A stretch of 33,621 nucleotides of DNA. Source: Acidobacteriota bacterium. GTDB lineage: Bacteria > Acidobacteriota > Vicinamibacteria > Vicinamibacterales > UBA2999. A program made the position numbers and the translations under genes. Every line of letters starts with the position of its first letter. Position 1 is the stretch's first letter. This document shows, one piece after another, positions 27,591 to 33,621 of the stretch. The stretch lies in contig JAUSDY010000082.1 in NCBI GenBank assembly GCA_030650395.1, positions 1 to 33,621 on the forward strand, given 5' to 3'. Under the pieces are notes generated by a model that saw only the letters and a list, made by a program, of their open reading frames with translations, made no database searches and was not told where the DNA came from.

Positions 27591-28673
27591 ATGGATCTTT
27601 ATATTGTCCTGGGAGTTGAGCGGGGAGCGCCGACGGGCGAGATCAAGCGGGCGTATCGCCGGCTGGCTCGCCGGCTGCATCCCGACATCAACCCCGGCGA
27701 TCGTGAGTCGGAGGCGCGCTTCCGCCAGGTCCTCGATGCCTACGAAACGCTGATGGATCCGGATCGGCGGCGCCGCTACGACGCCGGCCAGTTGGTGGGC
27801 ATCACCGAAGAAGACGCCGCGTCGTTCGGGTTTGCCGGCTTCGACTTCTCGAACCGCGTGCACGCCGAGCGGACGACCACGTTCGGCGAGCTGTTCGAAG
27901 AGGTCTTCGCGCGGCGCACCGGCCGCGAGCCGGGCGAGGCTCCCGACCGTGGCGCCGACATTCACGCCAAGATGACGCTGACGTTTGAAGAAGCGTGGCG
28001 CGGCGTGCAGCGCGCGGTGACGGTGACGCGCCAGGACAGCTGCCGGGTGTGCGCGGGCAGCGGCTTTCACCGTGTCACCGAAACGCGCTGCGTCGGGTGC
28101 GAGGGCACCGGCGCCGTGCGATCGGTCCGCGGCCACATGGTGTTTGCGAAGAACTGTCCGACCTGCGGCGGGTCCGGCCGTCTCAAGCAGGAAGAGTGCG
28201 GACCGTGCGGCGGCCAGGGCGTGGCGCCGCGGTCCGAAACGCTGGCCGTGCGGGTGCCGGCCGGCGTGGCCGACGGGGCGCGCGTGCGGATCGGCGGCAA
28301 GGGCCACGCCGGCGTGCGCGGCGGCATTCCAGGCGACCTGTTCATCGACGTGGCAGTGCTCGAGCATCCCGTCTACCGGCGCGAGGGCGACGAACTGCAC
28401 ATGACCGTGCCGATCGCCGTGCACGAGGCCGGGCTCGGCGCCAAGATCGACATCGACACGCCGGATGGCTCCGTGCGACTGCGCGTCCCGCCGGGGACGC
28501 AGTCGGGCCAGCGCTTTCGGCTGCGCGACCGCGGCGCGGTCTCGAAAACCGGACAGCGCGGCGACCTCGTCGTCGAAGTCCGCATGCGATTACCGAAGGT
28601 GCTGGACGAGCGATCCAAGGAGCTGCTGCGCGAATTTGGCCGCCTCAATGGCGAGAGCGTCAGGGAGCAATGA
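27591..28673 (+). CDS. dnaJ: chaperone protein DnaJ (Hsp40)
   Basis: DnaJ stimulates DnaK ATPase activity and hands over substrates. The 360-residue protein has the J-domain (1-65) with HPD at residues 30-32. A short linker replaces the usual long Gly/Phe region. The zinc-binding domain has four CxxCxGxG repeats (CRVCAGSG, CVGCEGTG, CPTCGGSG, CGPCGGQG), followed by the C-terminal substrate-binding and dimerisation domains. The ATG follows the repeat array directly, so translation may be coupled to dnaK or initiate in an unusual way. The stop overlaps the hspR start (ATGA). Confidence 0.95.
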   Translation: MDLYIVLGVERGAPTGEIKRAYRRLARRLHPDINPGDRESEARFRQVLDAYETLMDPDRRRRYDAGQLVGITEEDAASFGFAGFDFSNRVHAERTTTFGELFEEVFARRTGREPGEAPDRGADIHAKMTLTFEEAWRGVQRAVTVTRQDSCRVCAGSGFHRVTETRCVGCEGTGAVRSVRGHMVFAKNCPTCGGSGRLKQEECGPCGGQGVAPRSETLAVRVPAGVADGARVRIGGKGHAGVRGGIPGDLFIDVAVLEHPVYRREGDELHMTVPIAVHEAGLGAKIDIDTPDGSVRLRVPPGTQSGQRFRLRDRGAVSKTGQRGDLVVEVRMRLPKVLDERSKELLREFGRLNGESVREQ

Positions 28674-29113
28674 CCAAGCGATCGGGCAAGGCGTATTTCA
28701 TGATCAGCGTGGTGGCGCAGCGCTACGACATCCACCCGCAGACGTTGCGCCTGTACGAACGGGAAGGGTTGCTCAAGCCGTCGCGCACCGAGGGCAACAC
28801 CCGGCTCTATTCTGAAGAGGATCTCGAACAGCTGGAAACAATTCTGGCATTGACCCGAGACCTCGGCGTCAACCTGGCCGGGGTGGAAATCATCCTGAAT
28901 ATGCGCCGCAAGATGGAACAGATGCAGGGCGAGGTCAACGAGTTCATGGAATACGTGAAGCGCGAGCTCGCACGCGGCATCGACGACTGGGAGCAGCGTC
29001 TTGGCACGGCGCTTGTCAAGGCGTCGCCGACGGATCTCGTACGCGCATCGCATCACGGGCCCGATGCCACGGTCAGTAAACCGGACACCACAAAAAAAAC
29101 GCGCGGCGCGTAG
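28670..29113 (+). CDS. hspR: MerR-family heat-shock repressor HspR
   Basis: The 147-residue protein has an N-terminal winged-HTH of MerR type (about residues 12-60: ISVVAQRYDIHPQTLRLYEREGLLKPSRTEGNTRLYSEEDL) followed by a coiled coil (RRKMEQMQGEVNEFMEYVKREL) and a polar tail. HspR binds HAIR inverted repeats and represses dnaK operons, with DnaK as corepressor in Streptomyces. Its ATG at 28670 overlaps the dnaJ stop by four bases, the arrangement known from actinobacterial dnaK operons. A HAIR-like site lies in front of dnaK at 25506-25526. The tail after residue 110 is not conserved in an obvious way. Confidence 0.9.
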   Translation: MTKRSGKAYFMISVVAQRYDIHPQTLRLYEREGLLKPSRTEGNTRLYSEEDLEQLETILALTRDLGVNLAGVEIILNMRRKMEQMQGEVNEFMEYVKRELARGIDDWEQRLGTALVKASPTDLVRASHHGPDATVSKPDTTKKTRGA

Positions 29114-29133
29114 CGATCGGCGCGGAAAAACTG

Positions 29134-29161
29134 TTGGCCGGTCTCGGCAAAATGTTAATAT
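29134..29161 (+). promoter_or_regulatory. candidate promoter for the sigma-like gene
   Basis: TTGGCC (29134-29139) and TAATAT (29156-29161) are separated by 16 bases. Initiation would be at about 29168, next to the GTG at 29169. This would give the gene its own, possibly leaderless, transcript in addition to read-through from hspR. Confidence 0.35.
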
Positions 29162-29168
29162 TCGCGTC

Positions 29169-29798
29169 GTGGTGAGGAAGTTCGATTCGCTCGCATCTGA
29201 ATCCGCAACACTGCACGCTTACCTTCGCGAGATTGCCAGCTTCCCCAGCCTCTCTCCAGACGACGAGCGGCATCTCGGCCGCCAGATCCAGCAACACGGC
29301 GATGAAGACGCGCTTGGGCGCCTCGTGCAGTCGAACCTGCGCTTCGTCGTGACCTACGCCAAGCGCTTTCGCCGCCTGGGCGTGCCGCTGCTCGATCTGA
29401 TTCACGAGGGCAACCTCGGGATGATCGAAGCCGCGCGCCGCTACGATCCGTCGCGCGGGCAGAATTTTCAGAGCTCAGCGGTGTGGTGGATTCGCCAGGC
29501 TGTCTTGCATTTGTTGACGGAAGCCGCGCGCACGCCGGCGGTGAGCGCGTCGGGCTTGCTGGCCGCGGCCGTGGCCGGGCGCCAGGTCGAGGCCATCCGC
29601 GTCGCGCTCGAGCACGCCCAGGGCGCCACCATCCCCGAAAGCCAGGAACACTCGGACTTACTGACGACTCTGCAGGACGACGCCAAGCGTCGTCGATCGT
29701 CGCGCAAGGGCCGCAAGGGCGGCGCCGGGCTGCCGTTCGACGTCACCACCCTTCAGGCCGCGCGCTACCCCAGCGTGCTTCGCGGATATCTGAACTAA
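29169..29798 (+). CDS. sigma70-like protein with regions 1.2 and 2 only
   Basis: The 209-residue protein begins like a primary-type sigma factor. Region 1.2 is at residues 15-46 (LHAYLREIASFPSLSPDDERHLGRQI), the core-binding helix is VQSNLRFVVTYAKRF, then LLDLIHEGNLGMIEAARRYDPSRGQNF, and region 2.3-2.4 is VWWIRQAVLHLL (105-116). E. coli Gln437, which reads the -10 element, is kept (Gln110), but Thr440 and Arg441 are Leu113 and His114. After this, regions 3 and 4 are missing: residues 120-209 are Ala-rich, then basic (KRRRSSRKGRKGG), and no other frame restores a sigma3/sigma4 domain. The protein cannot contact a -35 box in the normal way. The start is uncertain; GTG 29169 is chosen, with GTG 29172 next. 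It follows hspR by 55 bases. Confidence 0.72.
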   Translation: MVRKFDSLASESATLHAYLREIASFPSLSPDDERHLGRQIQQHGDEDALGRLVQSNLRFVVTYAKRFRRLGVPLLDLIHEGNLGMIEAARRYDPSRGQNFQSSAVWWIRQAVLHLLTEAARTPAVSASGLLAAAVAGRQVEAIRVALEHAQGATIPESQEHSDLLTTLQDDAKRRRSSRKGRKGGAGLPFDVTTLQAARYPSVLRGYLN

Positions 29799-29839
29799 GA
29801 GTTCAGAGTTCAGAGTTCAGAGTTCAGAGTTAAGAGTTC
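29798..29839. repeat. AGAGTTC heptamer array (six units)
   Basis: Six consecutive heptamers: four AGAGTTC, one AGAGTTA and one AGAGTTC. The first base is the last base of the sigma-like gene's stop codon, and the last unit ends five bases before the ATG of the DnaC-like gene. No inverted arm is present. Confidence 0.95.
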
Positions 29840-29844
29840 ACGGT

Positions 29845-30732
29845 ATGGACTGCGAGATTTGCCACGGCACCCGCTGGAAGAGCGTCGAGATCGACGGCGC
29901 CGAGCGCCTCGTCCGCTGTGATTGCTGGCGTGCCACGATGGTCGAGCGGCTGCTCGTGGATGCTGGTATTCCGCCAAAGTTCAAGCGCGCCGAGTTGTCG
30001 ACCTTCGAACACGACATGGATACGCAACGCGCCGCGTATGGCAAGGCTATTCGATTCGTAGAGGCGTTTCCGATCGTCGACCGAGGGTTGCTATTACACG
30101 GACGTCCGGGTGTTGGAAAGACTCACTTGGCGATTGGCATCTTGAAAGAGGTCATTCGGAAGGGGTTCAAGGGTCATTTCTTTGAGACGATGAAGCTCCT
30201 GGCGCAAGTCCGCGACACCTACAATCGCTCTGTTGAGAGTACCGAGATGGGCGTGCTTTCACCGGCGCTCGACGCTGACTTGCTCGTTTTGGACGATCTT
30301 GGTGCCGGTCCGAATGATTACTCGGCTTGGGCCAAGGAAATGCTGGGCCTGGTCGTGAACACTCGTTACAACAACAGTAAGGCCACGATTTTCACAACCA
30401 ACCTGAGGGACTCACCAGACAGCACTGACCGCAATACGCTGGTCTTTCAGCTTGGCGTGAGAACTCGTTCCAGACTGCTCGAGATGTGTGAGTTTGTTGA
30501 GATTCAGGGCGCAGACGTCCGCGAGGTTGGCGAGCATGCTAGTGCCGAAGACATCGCAAGATGGAAGAAAGACTCGCCCGGATCGCCCGAGAACATCGCA
30601 AAGGCGCAGGAAAAATCAGAAGCGTACGGCGGCTTACTACCATCCAAGACAAAAGGCACGGCTAGAGCAAAGCTAAAGGAAACGGGCCAGTTCGAACTAA
30701 ACTGGTCCGGGGGCAAGGCCGGGAGCAAGTAG
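29845..30732 (+). CDS. DnaC/IstB-like AAA+ ATPase (helicase-loader type)
   Basis: This 295-residue ATPase has an N-terminal Cys-rich segment (CEIC...CDCW, residues 3-28) that may bind zinc, Walker A GRPGVGKT (86-93), Walker B LLVLDDL (146-152), a sensor segment ATIFTTNL, and an arginine-finger-like RTRSRL. This resembles DnaC/DnaI helicase loaders; IstB of IS21 is the close alternative, but no IstA is nearby, so a chromosomal loader is more likely. The C-terminal 70 residues are polar and low-complexity. The second half uses more A/T-ending codons than neighbouring genes, which may indicate a different history. Its TAG overlaps the hemW GTG by one base (TAGTG). Confidence 0.85.
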   Translation: MDCEICHGTRWKSVEIDGAERLVRCDCWRATMVERLLVDAGIPPKFKRAELSTFEHDMDTQRAAYGKAIRFVEAFPIVDRGLLLHGRPGVGKTHLAIGILKEVIRKGFKGHFFETMKLLAQVRDTYNRSVESTEMGVLSPALDADLLVLDDLGAGPNDYSAWAKEMLGLVVNTRYNNSKATIFTTNLRDSPDSTDRNTLVFQLGVRTRSRLLEMCEFVEIQGADVREVGEHASAEDIARWKKDSPGSPENIAKAQEKSEAYGGLLPSKTKGTARAKLKETGQFELNWSGGKAGSK

Positions 30733-31886
30733 TGCCGCCCGATGCGATCGGCATCTATTTACATATTCCGTTCTGCGCGGCGATTTGCAACTACTGCAAT
30801 TTCAACCGCGGACTCCACGACGACGGCTTGCGGCGGCGCTACGTCGACGCGCTGGTCACCGACATCCGGCGTTCGGCCGAGCCCGCGGTCGCCGCCGACA
30901 CGATTTTCTTCGGCGGCGGCACGCCGTCGCTGCTTGACCCCAGTGAAGTCGAGCGTCTCGTCACCGCGTGCCGCGAGAGTTTTGACCTCGCGCCCGACAG
31001 CGAGATCACGCTCGAAGCCAACCCCGAGTCGGCGAGCGCGGCCACGCTCGACGGGTATTTTGCGGCCGGCGTCAATCGACTGAGTTTCGGTGTCCAATCC
31101 TTTCGGGACGAAGAGCTGAAGCGGCTGGGGCGCCTGCATTCCGCCGCGGCCGCGCGCGACGCCGTCCGCCTCGCGCGACAGGCCGGCTTCGACAACCTCA
31201 GCCTGGATCTGATGTTGTGGCTACCGGGGCAGCGGCCTGCGGACTGGCTCGAGTCGGTCGATGCGCTGATCGAGGTCGAACCCGACCACGCGTCGCTGTA
31301 TCTGCTCGAGATTTATCCCAACGCGCCGATCAAGGACGAGATGGCGCGGGCGGGGTGGTCGGTGGCGCCGGATGACGATGCTGCCGAGATGTACTTGGAA
31401 GGTTTGGCGAGGCTGGATCGCGCGGGGTTCGAGCAGTATGAAATCTCGAATGTGGCCCGGCCGCGGACGCGCCGGGCGCGTCACAATCTTAAGTACTGGC
31501 AGGAAGGGCAGTGGCTTGGCTTCGGCTGCGGCGCCCATTCGACCTACCGGGGCGAGCGGTGGCGGACCATCAGCTCGACGACCGATTACGTGGGCCGCAT
31601 CGGCGAGGGGGCTGAAGTCACCGTCGACCGCCGCGCGCTTGGCGCCGAAGAACGACTGGAAGAAGCCCTGTTCATGGGCCTTCGCCTGGCCGACGGTCTT
31701 GACCTCGAGTCCCTGCGTCTGCGACATTCCGTTGATATCTGGACTCAATACGGAAGAGACTTGGAGCGATATGTCGGCGCGGGGCTCCTCGTGCACGAGC
31801 CGGGCCGGCGCCTGGCCCTGACGCGGGCTGGCATGCTTCTGGCTAACGATGTGATGACGGTTTTCATCGGCCGTCCGGTACGGTAA
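30732..31886 (+). CDS. hemW: radical SAM heme chaperone HemW
   Basis: The 384-residue protein has the radical SAM cluster motif CAAICNYC (Cys15, Cys19, Cys22) and FFGGGTPSLL for SAM binding. RLSFGVQSF, SLDLMLWLPGQ and the late HNLKYWQEGQWLGFGCGAHS are characteristic of HemW. HemW was once annotated as oxygen-independent coproporphyrinogen III oxidase (HemN) but is now regarded as a heme-binding chaperone that delivers heme to respiratory enzymes. The HNxxYW block supports HemW over HemN. The GTG start overlaps the previous stop by one base. A C-terminal wHTH-like HemN_C domain is present (ALFMGLRLADGLDLESLR). Confidence 0.93.
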   Translation: MPPDAIGIYLHIPFCAAICNYCNFNRGLHDDGLRRRYVDALVTDIRRSAEPAVAADTIFFGGGTPSLLDPSEVERLVTACRESFDLAPDSEITLEANPESASAATLDGYFAAGVNRLSFGVQSFRDEELKRLGRLHSAAAARDAVRLARQAGFDNLSLDLMLWLPGQRPADWLESVDALIEVEPDHASLYLLEIYPNAPIKDEMARAGWSVAPDDDAAEMYLEGLARLDRAGFEQYEISNVARPRTRRARHNLKYWQEGQWLGFGCGAHSTYRGERWRTISSTTDYVGRIGEGAEVTVDRRALGAEERLEEALFMGLRLADGLDLESLRLRHSVDIWTQYGRDLERYVGAGLLVHEPGRRLALTRAGMLLANDVMTVFIGRPVR

Positions 31887-31913
31887 AGTAGCGACCTTTT
31901 GGAGGGCTGATCA

Positions 31914-32363
31914 ATGCTTCGAGGATTGCGGATCGTCGTGTCGGGGGTAGTGCTGGCGGGCTTCACGCTGGCAGGGGCGAGTCTGGCTTCTGCGCAGGAA
32001 ACCCCAAAACCACCTCCGGTCATGTCGTTGGACGGGGATGCGGCGGTGATTACGATTCTCATCCAGCCGGATCAGACGGCGGCGTTTGAAAGTGTGCTGG
32101 AGAAGTATAAGGAAGCCCTCGCCAAGAACGACAACGCGGTGCGGAAGACGCAGTTGGCCGGAATGAAGTTCTTCAAGTCGCCCACCTCGGCGCAGGGTAA
32201 AGCGATGTACATGGTCCTCGTCGACCCCGTCGTCAAGGGCGAAGAGTACGACATCACGCGCGTGGTGACGGAAGTCTTCCCGGTGGAAGTGAAGGAGATC
32301 TACGAGAAGTACAAGGCCGCCTATGCCGGCCGCCAGATCATCCTCCTGAACAAGGTTCCGTGA
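31914..32363 (+). CDS. secreted protein of unknown function, paralogue 1
   Basis: This 149-residue protein begins with a clear signal peptide (about residues 1-27, ending SLASAQ) and has a good Shine-Dalgarno sequence (GGAGGG, 31901-31906). The mature part is a small alpha/beta domain: AAVITILIQPDQTAAFESVLEKYKEALAK, then MKFFKSPTSAQGKAMYMVLVDPVVKGEEYD, and a C-terminal helix with EIYEKYKAAYAG. I recognise no named family. The next gene encodes a second copy of the same domain, so the two probably arose by tandem duplication and may interact. The product should be periplasmic or extracellular. Its TGA overlaps the next start (GTGA). Confidence 0.78.
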   Translation: MLRGLRIVVSGVVLAGFTLAGASLASAQETPKPPPVMSLDGDAAVITILIQPDQTAAFESVLEKYKEALAKNDNAVRKTQLAGMKFFKSPTSAQGKAMYMVLVDPVVKGEEYDITRVVTEVFPVEVKEIYEKYKAAYAGRQIILLNKVP

Positions 32364-32920
32364 GTTTGGTTCGTCGGGGGCCCCGAAGCGCCGGCTTCGG
32401 GGCTGTCCTCGTGTTTGTTCTTGTTGCGCTGACGCCCTCGTCCACCGACGCGCAGACCTCCACCAACCAGTCGTCTTCGGCCGTGACACCCGCGCCGGTG
32501 TCGGTCGATCCCGCCACGGCGTCGTTTACCGGCCAGGCCGGGGTGATCCTGATCACCATCAAGCCGGCGATGACCGACGCCTACGAGTTGGTGATCCACA
32601 CCTTGCAGGGTGCGCTCGCCAAAGATACCGACGAGGCGCGGCGCGCGGCCACGAAAGGGTGGCGGGTGTTCAAGGCGTCTGAAGGTGACGCGAAGGGCAA
32701 CGCCGTGTACGTGCACCTGTTCCTGCCGGCGGTGCCGGGCTTCGATTACCGGCCGTCGCTGCTGATCGATGCGCTCGTCAAGGACCTCGCGCCGGACCTG
32801 CTGACCAAGTACCAGGAGTCGATCGCCGGCGCGCCCAGCAAGCTGAGTCTGACCGAGCTCGCCAACATGGCCGTGGCTCCGGTTGTCGCGCCCGCAGTCA
32901 AGAAACCCGGCGGCCGCTGA
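32360..32920 (+). CDS. secreted protein of unknown function, paralogue 2
   Basis: The 186-residue protein starts at GTG 32360, overlapping the stop of paralogue 1. A signal peptide (about residues 1-32, ending STDAQ) precedes a Ser/Thr/Pro-rich spacer, and then the same domain as in the upstream protein. AGVILITIKPAMTDAYELVIHTLQGALAK corresponds to AAVITILIQPDQTAAFESVLEKYKEALAK, and WRVFKASEGDAKGNAVYVHLFLPAVPGFDY corresponds to MKFFKSPTSAQGKAMYMVLVDPVVKGEEYD. A basic, Pro/Val-rich tail (VVAPAVKKPGGR) is added at the end. Function unknown. Confidence 0.76.
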   Translation: MSLVRRGPRSAGFGAVLVFVLVALTPSSTDAQTSTNQSSSAVTPAPVSVDPATASFTGQAGVILITIKPAMTDAYELVIHTLQGALAKDTDEARRAATKGWRVFKASEGDAKGNAVYVHLFLPAVPGFDYRPSLLIDALVKDLAPDLLTKYQESIAGAPSKLSLTELANMAVAPVVAPAVKKPGGR

Positions 32921-32947
32921 CCCGTTTGAACACGCGTTCGATTGCCC

Positions 32948-33451
32948 TCAGAAAGCAATGTTGCCCCCGGCGTAGAACCGCTGATAGGTCGAAAACAGCG
33001 GCGAGCCGCGAAGCTGGAACACGCGGTAGTCGAGCCTGATCCGCAGCGGCCCGAGCAGCCGGATCTTGGCGCCGCCTCCGAGGTTGATCCCGACGTGTGT
33101 TTCTTCCGCATCGCCGAGCGTTTCGCGGTACGCGCCGGCGCCCGCCGTGGCGTACAGCTGCGTGCCCTTGATTTCAATCGGCGTTTGCGCAAAGACGTTG
33201 CCTGAGTAGGTCTTGAGCCCTGGCAGGTGATCGAGCTCGTCTTCGCCCAGGTGGCTGAACTCGAACTCGAAGCCGACCACCAGAAATGACAGGCCACCGC
33301 TGAACCCTTTCACCATGTGCCGTTCGGGAGTTGGTGACAGGCCGAGAAACGCGGTGATGTCGGCGCGCGCCGGCCGCGCGCTGCCGGCCAGGAACAGGAC
33401 GGTCAGTGCCATCACGGGCGCGAGCGTGCGGGTTCGTGCAACAGGGGTCAT
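32948..33451 (-). CDS. small outer-membrane beta-barrel protein
   Basis: This 167-residue protein has a signal peptide (about residues 1-31, ending ARPARA) and a mature part of alternating strands (GLSFLVVGFEFEFSHLG, LYATAGAGAYRE, GINLGGGAKIRLLG, LRIRLDYRVFQL) that ends in Phe (YAGGNIAF), the usual beta-barrel assembly signal. This is typical of small OmpA/OmpW-like eight-stranded porin-family barrels. I chose the ATG at 33451, preceded by GGAGG four bases upstream (minus strand); an upstream in-frame start at 33505 would lie in the repeat array. It is convergent with the paralogue pair, with 27 bases between stops. Confidence 0.82.
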   Translation of the reverse strand: MTPVARTRTLAPVMALTVLFLAGSARPARADITAFLGLSPTPERHMVKGFSGGLSFLVVGFEFEFSHLGEDELDHLPGLKTYSGNVFAQTPIEIKGTQLYATAGAGAYRETLGDAEETHVGINLGGGAKIRLLGPLRIRLDYRVFQLRGSPLFSTYQRFYAGGNIAF

Positions 33452-33485
33452 TCCGCCTCCGGATGCTATGATCTCACGTCCTACA

Positions 33486-33621
33486 ATCTCACTATTAGAT
33501 CTCACTATTAGATCTCACTATTAGATCTCACTATTAGATCTCACTATTAGATCTCACTATTAGATCTCACTATTAGATCTCACTATTAGATCTCACTATT
33601 AGATCTCACTATTAGATCTCA
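33486..33621. repeat. 13-base tandem array ATCTCACTATTAG, truncated by window end
   Basis: Ten complete identical copies of ATCTCACTATTAG run from 33486 to 33615, and six bases of the next copy reach the window edge. Each junction contains GATCTCA, the same heptamer as the arrays at 19.6, 22.6 and 27.5 kb, alternating with CTATTA. Perfect copies suggest recent expansion. The array lies upstream of the beta-barrel gene, where its promoter should be. Confidence 0.97.

Noticed and set aside
29845-30732. IS21-type insertion sequence (IstB)
   Set aside because: There is no IstA transposase, no terminal inverted repeats and no target duplication around the gene.

Overview
This is a 33.6 kb, high-GC, gene-dense stretch of bacterial chromosome. 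I infer Acidobacteriota, most likely a Vicinamibacteria-like lineage. The grounds are a protein kinase fused to a TolB/WD40-like propeller whose N-terminus is of the type common in that phylum, the actinobacterial/archaeal-like form of ValS, the dnaK-dnaJ-hspR order, and many short repeat arrays between and inside genes. No 16S rRNA or other marker settles this. I see no tRNA, rRNA, CRISPR array, integrase, transposase or phage gene. Both ends of the window cut features: the left end cuts a possible gene tail, and the right end runs into an unfinished tandem array.

Layout. 1-2.4 kb: possible gene tail, inverted repeat, then a two-subunit B12-dependent acyl-CoA mutase whose active-site residues point to isobutyryl-CoA rather than methylmalonyl-CoA. 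2.4-4 kb: long protein with a receiver-like domain that lacks the phosphoacceptor Asp. 4-11.2 kb: run of valS, nadC, birA, coaX, an unknown gene and a TrmA/RlmD-family RNA methyltransferase. 11.1-13.9 kb, minus strand: argS followed by a PuuD-like amidotransferase. 13.9-19.7 kb: unknown protein, TPR lipoprotein-like/secreted protein, SPOR protein, lnt and prfB, the last with a programmed +1 frameshift. 19.7-22.6 kb: Ser/Thr kinase with propeller. 22.6-23 kb: S23-type four-helix-bundle gene inside a pair of inverted repeat arrays. 23.2-25.4 kb, minus: class A penicillin-binding protein. 25.5-29.8 kb: dnaK, dnaJ, hspR and a sigma-like protein with regions 1.2-2 only. 29.8-31.9 kb: DnaC-like ATPase and hemW. 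31.9-33.5 kb: two overlapping paralogous secreted proteins and a small outer-membrane barrel on the opposite strand.

How the genes fit together. Most genes are housekeeping: aminoacylation, translation termination, NAD, CoA and biotin metabolism, lipoprotein maturation, cell wall, chaperones and heme trafficking. Many pairs overlap by 1-4 bases (ATGA, GTGA, TAATG, TAGTG), which indicates translational coupling. The heat-shock block looks autoregulated through HspR, with a HAIR-like operator in front of dnaK.

The most unusual content is the repeats. One class is short-period arrays (mostly 7 bases) in intergenic gaps, often as two inverted arms, with a different unit sequence at different loci but the same architecture. 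The other is small palindromic elements. Four of these sit in frame inside proteins (ValS, NadC, an unknown protein, the kinase) and add peptide inserts, much as Rickettsia palindromic elements do. Several stop codons and start-codon contexts are supplied by repeats. This repeat system, and the S23 gene enclosed by inverted arrays, are my best candidates for something under-described.
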